A stretch of 64,000 bases of DNA from Lascolabacillus massiliensis (GCF_001282625.1 NZ_CTEJ01000002.1:684501-748500), one strand, 5' to 3'; counted from the first letter of the stretch, positions 38,685-47,378 are shown. The notes: generated by a model from the sequence alone, not told the origin. Numbers and translations are program-made.

Positions 38685-39296
38685 ATGAACTGGTTTGATT
38701 TAACTATTCTTATTTTTCTATTGATAGCCTTGGTAAATGGCTATAAGAAAGGTTTTGTTATGCAATTGGTGGGACTGGCAACTATTGTACTCGCTGCAAT
38801 ATTCGGTGGTAAGCTAGCAGCTTCAATCCTTCCGGAGATTAACCGATTTATGGAGATCTCTCCAAGCTTTGCTAGAGTACTATCCTTTCTGATTGCCTTT
38901 GGACTTATTGCTGTTGTTATTTCAATTATAGGAAGACTTATCGAGAAGTTCATTGATTTAGTATCCTTGAGTTTCTTAAACAGGCTTTTGGGTTGTGTAA
39001 TTGCGTTAGGAACAATAATGGTAATTTTAAGTATCGTCTTGAACCTGGTACTTATGCTTGATAAGAGAGAAAACATTATTACTAAAGAGATAAAACAGGA
39101 GTCTTTTTTCTTCGAACGTGTTGAAGCAGTTGTTCCAGCAATTGTTCCCTACTTGGATAAAGAGTTATGGGAAGAATTTATACCCGAAAATTATCGTAAT
39201 GAGATAGAAAATAAAGGAGACAGTTTACTTCATGAAATGCCTGGTTATATCAATATTGATTCATCTTTTCAGCAAAGACATTTTAAGGTAGATTAG
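38685..39296 (+). CDS. CvpA-family membrane protein
   Basis: CvpA proteins have four membrane helices and are linked to colicin V production and envelope maintenance in other bacteria. Here the helices are at about 5-22, 27-46, 64-84 and 97-120 in 203 residues, with NWFDLTILIFLLIALVNGYK at the start, typical of the family. A periplasmic or cytoplasmic tail follows. It sits between murI and psd with gaps of 4-8 bp. Confidence 0.85.
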   Translation: MNWFDLTILIFLLIALVNGYKKGFVMQLVGLATIVLAAIFGGKLAASILPEINRFMEISPSFARVLSFLIAFGLIAVVISIIGRLIEKFIDLVSLSFLNRLLGCVIALGTIMVILSIVLNLVLMLDKRENIITKEIKQESFFFERVEAVVPAIVPYLDKELWEEFIPENYRNEIENKGDSLLHEMPGYINIDSSFQQRHFKVD

Positions 39297-39300
39297 AGGT

Positions 39301-39975
39301 ATGGCTATACATAATGAAGGAAAAAAACCACTGATCAGGATATTTATCGTTTTGCTTCTGATAAATGTCGTAATAACTTATTTTCTACCTGATACACTTT
39401 TCGCAGTAATAGTGTTAGCTGTTTCACTAATACTGTTTGGTTTGTCAATGAACTTTTACAAGAAGCCAAACAGAGAATATAAAGGTGATTTACATGGATT
39501 GGTAAATGCCCCTACAGACGGCAGAATAGTAGCAATAGAGAAAGTATTTGAGAAAGATTTTTTTAATGATGAGAGAATACAGATCTCCATTTTCATGACT
39601 TTCTTCAATGCCCATTCAAATTGGATTCCCGTATCAGGTAAAGTAGTTCATTGCTCTCATGTACCTGGTAATTTTTACGCTGCCTATCTGCCAAAATCAA
39701 GTACAGAAAACGAGCATTCAAACATATTAATCGAAACCCCTGAACATGGCACTATTCTCACTAAACAGATAGCAGGAGCTATTGCCCGCAGAATAGTAAC
39801 ATATGTAAAAGAGGGCGAGATTGTGCATATAGGCTCTCCTTTAGGATTTATCAAACTCGGTTCAAGGATGGATATTTATCTTCCCTTAGATAGTGAGATA
39901 CTAGTAAATATTGGGGAAGAGGTCAGAGCTAATGTTACATTTCTTGCACGTTTAACCAAAGAAGAGAACAAATGA
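39301..39975 (+). CDS. psd: Phosphatidylserine decarboxylase, short type
   Basis: Psd makes phosphatidylethanolamine from phosphatidylserine. It is synthesised as a proenzyme and cleaves itself to create a pyruvoyl group; the site is seen in GFIKLGSRMD (Gly187-Ser188). Two hydrophobic segments (11-28, 33-52) anchor it, and FMTFFNAHSNWIP (98-110) carries the conserved histidine. The 224-residue size is that of the short archaeal-like class. It overlaps pssA by 4 bp, so both steps to phosphatidylethanolamine are encoded together. Confidence 0.95.
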   Translation: MAIHNEGKKPLIRIFIVLLLINVVITYFLPDTLFAVIVLAVSLILFGLSMNFYKKPNREYKGDLHGLVNAPTDGRIVAIEKVFEKDFFNDERIQISIFMTFFNAHSNWIPVSGKVVHCSHVPGNFYAAYLPKSSTENEHSNILIETPEHGTILTKQIAGAIARRIVTYVKEGEIVHIGSPLGFIKLGSRMDIYLPLDSEILVNIGEEVRANVTFLARLTKEENK

Positions 39976-40685
39976 GAAAACATGTTCCAAATATCTTAAC
40001 ACTCCTAAACCTATTCTCTGGCTGTATTGCGATAACAATGGCCTTTAAAAGCAATTTTGAGGGAGTGGTAATCTGGGTCGCCATTGCAGCTCTTTTTGAT
40101 TTTCTTGATGGGATGGCAGCAAGAATTCTAAAAACATTCTCTCCTCTTGGCAAGGAACTTGACTCATTAGCAGATGTGGTAAGTTTTGGAGTAGCTCCCG
40201 CAACTGCATTATTCATCTTGATGAATAATCACTTTCTTCTATACGTATCACCACATACAATAAGTCATTTCGCTCCTTATCTTTCTTTCATTATACCAAT
40301 GTTTGCGGCTTACAGACTTGCAAAATTCAATATAGATGAGCGACAGTCTACTACATTTTTCGGTTTGCCTACTCCGGCGAACGGACTCTTCTGGATAAGT
40401 TATTGCTATGGTTTACATAAGCTAACACCATTAAACGATCTGATTTTCTACCTTACTATAATGTTGATTTTTCTGTTCTCATGGCTGATGATTTCAGAAA
40501 TTCCAATGTTCTCACTTAAGATTAAAAAGTTGACAATCAAAGGAAATGAAAGACAACTCTTACTGGTTGCCCTGTTCATAATATTCACATCACTATGGGG
40601 TATTTCAGGACTTGCAGGAGTGATAACTATGTACATAATAATCTCAGTATTTACAACAGGCATATCGAGCCGAAGCGTTAAATAA
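39972..40685 (+). CDS. pssA: CDP-diacylglycerol-serine O-phosphatidyltransferase
   Basis: PssA forms phosphatidylserine from CDP-diacylglycerol and serine in the membrane. The CDP-alcohol phosphotransferase motif is complete: Asp43, Asp46, Gly47, Ala50, Arg51, Gly60, Asp64 and Asp68 (beginning FDFLDGMAAR). About seven hydrophobic segments cover the 237 residues. The ATGA overlap with psd suggests coupled translation. The next three enzymes in the window also act on amino acids and fatty acyl groups, making this a lipid head-group neighbourhood. Confidence 0.95.
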   Translation: MRKHVPNILTLLNLFSGCIAITMAFKSNFEGVVIWVAIAALFDFLDGMAARILKTFSPLGKELDSLADVVSFGVAPATALFILMNNHFLLYVSPHTISHFAPYLSFIIPMFAAYRLAKFNIDERQSTTFFGLPTPANGLFWISYCYGLHKLTPLNDLIFYLTIMLIFLFSWLMISEIPMFSLKIKKLTIKGNERQLLLVALFIIFTSLWGISGLAGVITMYIIISVFTTGISSRSVK

Positions 40686-40752
40686 TTAAATAAAGTTGAA
40701 AGGTTCAAAGTAAACATTGTATCTTTACTAAATATAAAAGTATTATATACTT

Positions 40753-40998
40753 ATGGGTATTCTAATAAAATTTTTCTTATTCTTCGTATTTATATACCTT
40801 ATACTTAAAGGTCTTGTGGCTTTCGTATTAGGTGGCAAAAGATCCGGTAAATCAAATCCATACAGACAATACAGATCTCGGCCTGAGCAACCCAAACAGC
40901 CTGAATCACAGGAGGATCGTATCATTGAGTACCAGAAAAAGACATTTGAATCTACCGAAGCTGAAGATGCCGAGTTTATTGAGATAAATGAAAAATAA
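40753..40998 (+). CDS. Small DUF4834-family membrane protein
   Basis: This 81-residue protein has one membrane helix (about 3-24, IKFFLFFVFIYLILKGLV) and a basic, proline-rich cytoplasmic segment, ending in acidic residues (ESTEAEDAEFIEINE). It matches the layout of DUF4834 in Bacteroidota. Its function is unknown. A -7-like TATCTTTA (40720-40727) lies 21 bp after TTG (40696-40698), so a separate promoter is possible for this gene and perhaps the downstream lipid genes. Confidence 0.65.
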   Translation: MGILIKFFLFFVFIYLILKGLVAFVLGGKRSGKSNPYRQYRSRPEQPKQPESQEDRIIEYQKKTFESTEAEDAEFIEINEK

Positions 40999-41056
40999 CG
41001 GAACAGAGCTATTTACTTTATTATTGGAAAATCATTAACATCATATACTAAAAAAC

Positions 41057-42319
41057 ATGACTGATATTTTTGACAGACTGAAAAGTGTTCAGGGACCACT
41101 TGAGCAGTATCGCAGAAAAGCTGAAGGCTATTTTATGTTTCCTGAGTTAGAGGGAGAAATAGGACCTAGAATGATATTCCATGGCAAAGAGGTTATAACA
41201 TGGAGTTTGAACAACTACCTCGGTCTAGCCAATCATCCCGAAGTGCGTGAAGCTGATGCTAAAGCTGCAGCCGATTGGGGTATGGCTTACCCCATGGGTG
41301 CCAGAATGATGTCTGGACAAACAAAATATCACAAAGAACTTGAAGAACGACTAGCCAGATTTGAGAAAAAGGAGGCAGCTTATCTGCTTAATTATGGCTA
41401 CCAGGGAATGGTTTCAATACTCGACTCATTAGTTTCAAGAAACGATGTAATTGTATATGATTCAGAATGTCATGCCTGCATTATGGATGGTATTTTCCTT
41501 CATAAAGCAAAGGGTGGCAAGAGTTATGTATTCCCACACAACGATATGGAACGTTGTGAAAAGATGCTAGGTTTTGCAACAACAAAAGCAGAAGAGAACG
41601 GTGGAGGAATACTTCTTGTAACAGAAGGTGTTTTTGGAATGTCTGGAGGATTGGGCTACTTGCCCGGAATAGTTAAGCTAAGGGAGAAATTCAACTTCAG
41701 AATAATGATAGACGATGCACATGGATTTGGTACAATGGGTGAAACAGGTGCAGGCACAAGTGAGCATTTTGGACTAATGGACGAGGTTGATATCTATTTC
41801 TCAACATTTGCAAAATCCATGGCAGGCATTGGCGCTTTTGTAGCTACAGACAAGGATATTATTGATTCACTCAAATACAATATGCGCTCACAAATATTTG
41901 CCAAGTCTCTTCCTATGCCGATGGTTATAGGAGCACTCAAGCGCCTTGATATTCTGCAGAATCAGCCACAACACAAAGAAAATCTTTGGAAAGTAGCCAA
42001 AATGCTTCAGAATGGATTGATTGAAGAAGGATTCAATATCGGTGATACCGAGTCACCCGTTACTCCTGTATATGTAAAAGGAAATGTAGCTGAAGGAACA
42101 AATGTGGTAGTCGACCTGCGTGAAAACCATGGAATATTCTGTTCAATTGTTGCATATCCTGTGGTTCCTAAAGATGTACTAATGCTCAGACTTATTCCCA
42201 CAGCTGCACATACAGTAAAGGAAGTAGAAGAGACAATCAAAGTTTTCAAAATTATAAAATCAAATCTCGAAGCCGGAAAATATAAATCCGAAGAGATGCC
42301 GTCGATGTCAGTCGAATAA
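41057..42319 (+). CDS. Alpha-oxoamine synthase, probable cysteate-fatty acyltransferase (sulfonolipid synthesis)
   Basis: This 420-residue PLP enzyme belongs to the family of serine palmitoyltransferase, KBL and BioF. PLP contacts are visible: stacking His139 (ECHAC), Asp220 in IDDAHGFG and the Schiff-base lysine in TFAKSMAG (Lys253). The N-terminal LEQYRRKAEGYFMFPELEGE and the TFAKSMA form agree, as far as I recall, with the cysteate acyltransferases of Flavobacterium and Alistipes, which join cysteate with an acyl thioester to give 3-ketocapnine. The next gene, 13 bp on, looks like a cysteate synthase, and the third is a reductase. It could instead be a serine palmitoyltransferase or 2-amino-3-ketobutyrate ligase; the neighbours argue against that. 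Confidence 0.72.
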   Translation: MTDIFDRLKSVQGPLEQYRRKAEGYFMFPELEGEIGPRMIFHGKEVITWSLNNYLGLANHPEVREADAKAAADWGMAYPMGARMMSGQTKYHKELEERLARFEKKEAAYLLNYGYQGMVSILDSLVSRNDVIVYDSECHACIMDGIFLHKAKGGKSYVFPHNDMERCEKMLGFATTKAEENGGGILLVTEGVFGMSGGLGYLPGIVKLREKFNFRIMIDDAHGFGTMGETGAGTSEHFGLMDEVDIYFSTFAKSMAGIGAFVATDKDIIDSLKYNMRSQIFAKSLPMPMVIGALKRLDILQNQPQHKENLWKVAKMLQNGLIEEGFNIGDTESPVTPVYVKGNVAEGTNVVVDLRENHGIFCSIVAYPVVPKDVLMLRLIPTAAHTVKEVEETIKVFKIIKSNLEAGKYKSEEMPSMSVE

Positions 42320-42332
42320 AAAAACATACCAG

Positions 42333-43661
42333 ATGCTACGAGTAAAAGTTCAGCATAAGTACAAGTTAACCTGTACCAAATGCGGTTACGTAACACCCAA
42401 CTTCTGGACATGGTTTGATCAAAACCAGCAATGTCCAAAGTGTGGTAGTAAACATTCGGAAGTATCATACAACAGAAGGTACCAGAGGTTGCCCCGTATC
42501 ATGAAACGTGAACCGGACAGCTTCTGGCTCTATTTCCCATACCTTCCTCTTTTACGCAGAAGACACATAATCTCACTTAAAGAAGGCGCTATACCTGTTG
42601 AAAAATGGACTTTCCTTGAGGAGTTTGCAAAAGAAAAATTTGGATTGAACATCAATGTTCATGTCTACCGTAACGATCTAAATGGTGGAACAGGCACATT
42701 TAAGGATATTGCTGCTTCTTTAGCGGCAAGTCTCTTTAAAGAAATAGGAATAGATCAATATTGTATCGCTTCTACAGGTAACTCTGCAACAGCCTATGCC
42801 AAATATCTTTCCATGGCAAAAGTAAACTGCTCGGTTTTCATGCCCGAAGATACTTTAAAAGCCTCTGAAGCAACTATCAGCTCATACGGACAGCAGGTGT
42901 TCAAGGTGCTTGGCGACTATGCCAAAGCAAAGGAGATTGCTGCAGGCTACGCCAGGATACATAATATACCTATGTCAACAGGCAATATCGACCCAATACG
43001 AATTGAAGCAAAAAAGACAATGGTGTTCGAGTGGATACGTCAGATGGACAAATTTCCTGATGTATACATTCAAGCTATTAGCGGAGGAACAGGGCCTCTT
43101 GCCATAGATAAAGGTATCAGAGAGTTAAAGGGAATATATCCTAAACTTAAGAATCCACGATTTCTGCTTGTTCAGACAGATGGGTGCGACCCTATGGTAC
43201 AAGCCTGGGAGAAAGCTGAAAAAGAAGGATTTCCGGAAGGATTCGAAAATGAATACCCCATTATATATAACCCACAGACAGAGGTACCAACACTTGCAAC
43301 GGGTAATCCGGCCACATATCCAATACTAGCAAAGCTAGTTCAGAAAACAGGTGGAAGTTTTCTCAGAATGCATGAGAGCAAACTGCTTTCTGTAGGTAAA
43401 ATTATGGCATATGAGAAGAAGGTGATACCGGGACCCGCATCGGCAGTTTGTATGGCTGGTTTCTTCATAGCACTGAAAAAGAATAAAATCAAAGATGGAG
43501 AGACTGTACTAATCAACTTAGGCGAGGGTGCAAATCGCGCACCTTACTTTTTGGAACAGATGATTTATACAACTAAGAGTGTAAATAGTGTGGAAGATTG
43601 TGCACCTCACCATATTGAAGACTTCCGCACCAAACTATGGAATGATATTCTGGAAGGTTAA
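42333..43661 (+). CDS. Threonine-synthase-like PLP enzyme with zinc ribbon, probable cysteate synthase
   Basis: The protein (442 residues) is a fold-type II PLP enzyme. An N-terminal zinc ribbon has cysteines at 14, 17, 34 and 37 (CTKC...CPKC). The PLP lysine is in GGTGTFKDIAASLA (Lys124), and STGNSATAYAKYL provides phosphate binding. It resembles the methanogen cysteate synthase, a threonine-synthase relative that makes cysteate from O-phosphoserine and sulfite. Context supports this: it lies directly between the acyltransferase and the reductase. Plain threonine synthase is the alternative, but no other threonine-pathway gene is near. The stop overlaps the next start (TAATG). Confidence 0.7.
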   Translation: MLRVKVQHKYKLTCTKCGYVTPNFWTWFDQNQQCPKCGSKHSEVSYNRRYQRLPRIMKREPDSFWLYFPYLPLLRRRHIISLKEGAIPVEKWTFLEEFAKEKFGLNINVHVYRNDLNGGTGTFKDIAASLAASLFKEIGIDQYCIASTGNSATAYAKYLSMAKVNCSVFMPEDTLKASEATISSYGQQVFKVLGDYAKAKEIAAGYARIHNIPMSTGNIDPIRIEAKKTMVFEWIRQMDKFPDVYIQAISGGTGPLAIDKGIRELKGIYPKLKNPRFLLVQTDGCDPMVQAWEKAEKEGFPEGFENEYPIIYNPQTEVPTLATGNPATYPILAKLVQKTGGSFLRMHESKLLSVGKIMAYEKKVIPGPASAVCMAGFFIALKKNKIKDGETVLINLGEGANRAPYFLEQMIYTTKSVNSVEDCAPHHIEDFRTKLWNDILEG

Positions 43662-44452
43662 TGCAAAACAGTAAAACAATATGGATTACAGGAGCCTCGT
43701 CAGGAATTGGCGAAGCTTGTGCATATCAATTCGCTAAGGAGAAGTTTAATCTTATACTTACTGCAACACGTGTTGACAAGCTGCAAGAGGTGCAATGTAC
43801 ATGTGTTAATCTGGGCGCACGTTGTGTCATAATTCCATACGACCTGTCCGATCTCGAAAACATTGATGAACTAACCGACAATGCATTAGCCGCTTTTGGC
43901 AAAATTGATACACTCTTTTTAAATGCAGGCATCAGTCAGCGCTCTAAAACACTCGATACCTCATTCTCCGTAGATGAGAAAATAATGAATGTCAACTTCT
44001 TTGCCCCGGTAAAGATAACTAAGCGTATTTTACCATCAATGATAGAAAACGGAGGAGGCACAATAGCGGTAACCAGCAGTATCTCAGGAAAATTCGGATT
44101 TCCTCTGCGTTCAGCTTATGCATCATCAAAGTTTGCTGTTTACGGATTCTTTGAAACAGTACATGCTGAGTATTACGACAACAATATACGCGTTGTGATG
44201 GTATGCCCCGGCCGCATCAAAACAAACATATCATACAATGCTCTGGAGGCTGATGGCAGCAAGCATGCCAAAATGGATGAAGGGCAAAACAGCGGAATGT
44301 CAGCAGAGAAAGCGGCAAAAAAGATAGTAAAAGCAATTATAAAGCAAAAACCAGAAGTGCTTGTAGGTGGTAAAGAACTCCTGATGATATATATCAAACG
44401 GTTCCTGCCCGGATTATCCAGAAAGATGGTAAGAAGAGTCAGTTCAACTTAA
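43661..44452 (+). CDS. Short-chain dehydrogenase, probable 3-ketocapnine reductase
   Basis: This NAD(P)H-dependent reductase of 263 residues has the classical SDR motifs: TGASSGIG (10-17), NAG (88-90), the serine near 139 and YASSK (Tyr153, Lys157). It resembles the DHRS7 and 3-ketosphinganine reductase branch; a hydrophobic C-terminal segment (LLMIYIKRFLPGL) may attach it to the membrane. Its start overlaps the cysteate synthase stop by 1 bp, so the two are probably translated together. By analogy with sphinganine synthesis it would reduce 3-ketocapnine to capnine. SDR substrates cannot be read from sequence, so this rests on position. Confidence 0.7.
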   Translation: MQNSKTIWITGASSGIGEACAYQFAKEKFNLILTATRVDKLQEVQCTCVNLGARCVIIPYDLSDLENIDELTDNALAAFGKIDTLFLNAGISQRSKTLDTSFSVDEKIMNVNFFAPVKITKRILPSMIENGGGTIAVTSSISGKFGFPLRSAYASSKFAVYGFFETVHAEYYDNNIRVVMVCPGRIKTNISYNALEADGSKHAKMDEGQNSGMSAEKAAKKIVKAIIKQKPEVLVGGKELLMIYIKRFLPGLSRKMVRRVSST

Positions 44453-44471
44453 TAATTCATTCTGCACGAAT

Positions 44472-44542
44472 CATTGAAAGGAAAATAAATTCGCAACTCT
44501 ACAGTAAATTAATTTTATGTTCTAACTGTAATCCTTTCAATG
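44472..44542 (+). repeat. Inverted repeat enclosing the spacer before the VOC gene
   Basis: CATTGAAAGGA (44472-44482) and TCCTTTCAATG (44532-44542) are perfect 11-bp complements. Between them, ACAGT and ACTGT could form an inner stem. It is followed by AAAGGAG at 44552-44558, an unusually good ribosome-binding site for this genome, 9 nt before the VOC gene start. Confidence 0.6.
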
Positions 44543-44567
44543 AAGAAAATAAAAGGAGATTAAAACA

Positions 44568-45662
44568 ATGAAAGAAAATTATATAATATCCGGAATTCAA
44601 CAGATTGGTATTGGAGTAGAGAATTTTGCTGAAGCTTGGAGGTACTACATCGAAGTATTTAATATGGATATCCGAATCCTTGAAGATGATAAAGTAGCAG
44701 AGCTGATGCTTCCATATACAGGAGGCAAACCTCAGAAGCGAAGAGCAGCAATAGCACTCAACCTTCAGGGAGGTGGTGGTTTCGAGATATGGCAGTACTC
44801 AGATCGCAAACCCAAACCTGCTGATTTCGAGATTCAGGCAGGCGATCTTGGAGTATTTGCTGCAAAGATAAAAAGCAAGCATGTAGAAAAGACATACGAG
44901 CTCTTTAGTAAAAAACCCAATATTAACCTGTTAGGGAAACCCGAAATCAGTATCGATGGTAATAAAACCTTTTTCATGAAAGACCCCTATGGAAATATCT
45001 TTCAGATTGTTCATGACACAACAATATACAGAAATGAGGGTCGTTTAACCGGAGGAATAGTTGGAGCAATGATTGGAGTTACAGACATAGAAAAAGCAAT
45101 GCCAATCTACCGCGACATCCTTGGATATGATATAGTTATAGCAGATGAAACCGGCACCTTTAATGATATAAAAGTACTCCCTTCCGGCGAGGGACAATTC
45201 CGTCGCCGCATACTTTCACACAGTAAACCGCGACAAGGCAGTTTCAGTGAACTATTTGGAAAATCATACATAGAGCTGGTGCAACCCCTCGAACGTGCAC
45301 CCCGTAAGATATATGAAGGTCGCTTCTGGGGCGATCCAGGTTTTATACAAATCTGCTTTGATGTACGCAACACAGACGTCTTAAGAAAAAAGTGCGAAGA
45401 GATGGGCTACCCATTTACAGTAGACAGCTCACAAAGTTTCAAGGAGGGAGAATCGTTCGACATGGGAGAAGCTGCAGGACAGTTTGCCTATATCGAAGAT
45501 CCCGATGGCACACTCATAGAGTTAGTTGAAGCACACAAAATACCACTATTGAAAAAACTCAATCTCTATCTTGATCTCCGTAAACGTGATCCCAGAAAAC
45601 CACTGTCAAAGAAAATGCTGGGAATGCTTAGATTTATGAAAGTCAAACCTGAAAGCTTATAG
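44568..45662 (+). CDS. Protein with two VOC (glyoxalase/dioxygenase-fold) domains
   Basis: Two VOC modules occupy about 5-152 and 160-325. Each has the beta-alpha-beta-beta-beta layout: GIQQIGIGVENFAEAWRYY / MKDPYGNIFQIVHD, and GAMIGVTDIEKAMPIYRDIL / IEDPDGTLIELVEA. The usual first metal ligand, histidine, is replaced by Gln in the first domain and Met in the second; the late glutamate remains in the second (IELVE), so metal use is uncertain. A basic C-terminal tail follows. It lies 115 bp after the sulfonolipid genes on the same strand and has a strong ribosome-binding site. It may act in the same pathway, but that is only inference from position. Confidence 0.75.
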   Translation: MKENYIISGIQQIGIGVENFAEAWRYYIEVFNMDIRILEDDKVAELMLPYTGGKPQKRRAAIALNLQGGGGFEIWQYSDRKPKPADFEIQAGDLGVFAAKIKSKHVEKTYELFSKKPNINLLGKPEISIDGNKTFFMKDPYGNIFQIVHDTTIYRNEGRLTGGIVGAMIGVTDIEKAMPIYRDILGYDIVIADETGTFNDIKVLPSGEGQFRRRILSHSKPRQGSFSELFGKSYIELVQPLERAPRKIYEGRFWGDPGFIQICFDVRNTDVLRKKCEEMGYPFTVDSSQSFKEGESFDMGEAAGQFAYIEDPDGTLIELVEAHKIPLLKKLNLYLDLRKRDPRKPLSKKMLGMLRFMKVKPESL

Positions 45663-45983
45663 AATAATCCGAGAACTTATAGGAGAATAAACATCTCTTA
45701 TAACACAATTTCACCGCCGTTTCTCAGTTATATAGATAATGGAGAAACGGTGGTGAAATTTAGTAATAACCATACAGTTGTGCGTGGCAAACAGATCACA
45801 TGCACATTAATTTTATTGCAGGATACAATAACGGACCTTTTAACTCGTTAGAAATACAACCGGTAGTATGTTTGCTTATTCAAACTTACAGATAAGGTTC
45901 CTAAGAATCCATATATGCTGGGATTAATAGAAGTTATGGTTACAAGCATACGACTTTTATAGAGAATAAACTATAATATAAAC
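45663..45983. other. Spacer between the VOC gene and gldK
   Basis: These 321 bp contain a 19-bp-stem hairpin (45707-45760) and no credible gene. I see no consensus promoter just before gldK, so its transcription start is unclear. Confidence 0.6.
45707..45760 (+). repeat. Long 19-bp-stem hairpin
   Basis: The left arm 45707-45725 and right arm 45742-45760 are complementary over 19 positions with one difference, which becomes a G-U pair in the plus-strand RNA. The loop is 16 nt. No T tract follows, so it is not a standard terminator. It could block 3' decay, be cut by an RNase, or be a small mobile repeat. Confidence 0.8.
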
Positions 45984-47378
45984 ATGAGGAAATATTTTTT
46001 ATTGTTGCTGATAATCACTCTAACCTATTCATGTGGTGGTGGAAGAATGGGGAGAATTGGAACAATTGGCGGAGAACTTACTGGTGTACCTGTGGGCAGA
46101 GTCTGGGATGAGCCAACACCATATAATATGGTATTAGTTTCCCGTGGAGCCTATACAATGGGTCCCGGCGAGATTGATTCTCTCTGGGGAATTAATATCC
46201 CAACACGCGGAGTCTCAGTTGATAACTTCTGGATGGACGAAACAGAAATCACCAACTCACAATATAAGCAGTTTGTCTACTGGGTACGCGACTCAATAAT
46301 TCGTGAGCGGATGGCTGATCCCAGGTATGCGGGTGACGACTTCTACAAAATCACTGAAGATATCTATGGAGATCCTGTTACACCACATTTAAACTGGTCG
46401 ATACCCATACCCTGGACCCGAAATACAGAGGAAGAAGAAGCAACCATAAACAGCCTCTACATCACACACCCAATAACAGGAGAAAAGATGCTTGATGGCA
46501 GTCAGCTTAACTTCCGCTACGAACTGTACGACGCTGCAGAGGCCGCAAAGAGCAAATACCGCAACGTATCAGGCAATGGCAGTACCCCAATCTTAATCTC
46601 AAAAGATACAGCATATATAGCACAGGATGGCTCAATTGTAAACGAAACAATTACACGCCCTTTCAGTAGTCACTACGACTTCGTACACACCTACATAGTT
46701 AACGTTTATCCCGACACAACATGCTGGATAAACGACTTTCACAATAGCAACAATGAGATATACATGCGTAACTACTTCTCAAATCCTGCCTATGCCCACT
46801 ATCCTGTTGTAGGAGTATCTTGGCAGCAAGCCACAGCCTTTTGTGAATGGCGCACACTCTTCCTTCGCAGAAGCGTTAGCAGTGCAGGAGTACAGGTTGA
46901 AAAATACCGACTACCCACCGAAGCTGAATGGGAACTTGCGGCACGCAGTGGAAGCTCCGACAACATATACCCCTGGGGATCAGATGGAACATTAGCGGAA
47001 AATGGATGCTATCAAGCCAATTTTAGTCCCGGTGACGGTGCCTATGCCGCCGACAACTTCCTAATAACCGCACCTGTCAGAAGCTTCAAGCCAAATAATA
47101 TAGGACTATATGATATGGCGGGCAATGTGGCAGAATGGACTTCAACCGCCTATAGCGAATCGGGCAATGAGCTAATGAGTAATATCAACCCGGAATACAG
47201 TTACAGTGCATCAGAAGATGCCCCTCCTTTTATGAAGAGGAAAGTTGTTAAGGGGGGATCGTGGAAAGACAATGCACTCTTTATCCGTGCCGATATGAGA
47301 GACTCTGAATATCAAAACAGAGGCAGGTCATATATAGGATTCCGCTGTGTCAGAACTCAAATACCCGGATCTCGATGA
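45984..47378 (+). CDS. gldK: GldK (PorK) lipoprotein of the type IX secretion system
   Basis: GldK forms, with GldN, the periplasmic ring under the outer membrane in type IX secretion. The 464-residue protein has a lipoprotein signal (LTYSC, Cys17) and an FGE-sulfatase-type domain (about 45-460), recognisable by WMDETEITNSQYKQFV, EAEWELAARSG, YDMAGNVAEWTS and GGSWKDNALFIRADMRD. It begins the gldK-L-M-N cluster. porP/sprF, often directly upstream of this cluster in related genomes, is not seen in the window. Confidence 0.95.
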   Translation: MRKYFLLLLIITLTYSCGGGRMGRIGTIGGELTGVPVGRVWDEPTPYNMVLVSRGAYTMGPGEIDSLWGINIPTRGVSVDNFWMDETEITNSQYKQFVYWVRDSIIRERMADPRYAGDDFYKITEDIYGDPVTPHLNWSIPIPWTRNTEEEEATINSLYITHPITGEKMLDGSQLNFRYELYDAAEAAKSKYRNVSGNGSTPILISKDTAYIAQDGSIVNETITRPFSSHYDFVHTYIVNVYPDTTCWINDFHNSNNEIYMRNYFSNPAYAHYPVVGVSWQQATAFCEWRTLFLRRSVSSAGVQVEKYRLPTEAEWELAARSGSSDNIYPWGSDGTLAENGCYQANFSPGDGAYAADNFLITAPVRSFKPNNIGLYDMAGNVAEWTSTAYSESGNELMSNINPEYSYSASEDAPPFMKRKVVKGGSWKDNALFIRADMRDSEYQNRGRSYIGFRCVRTQIPGSR

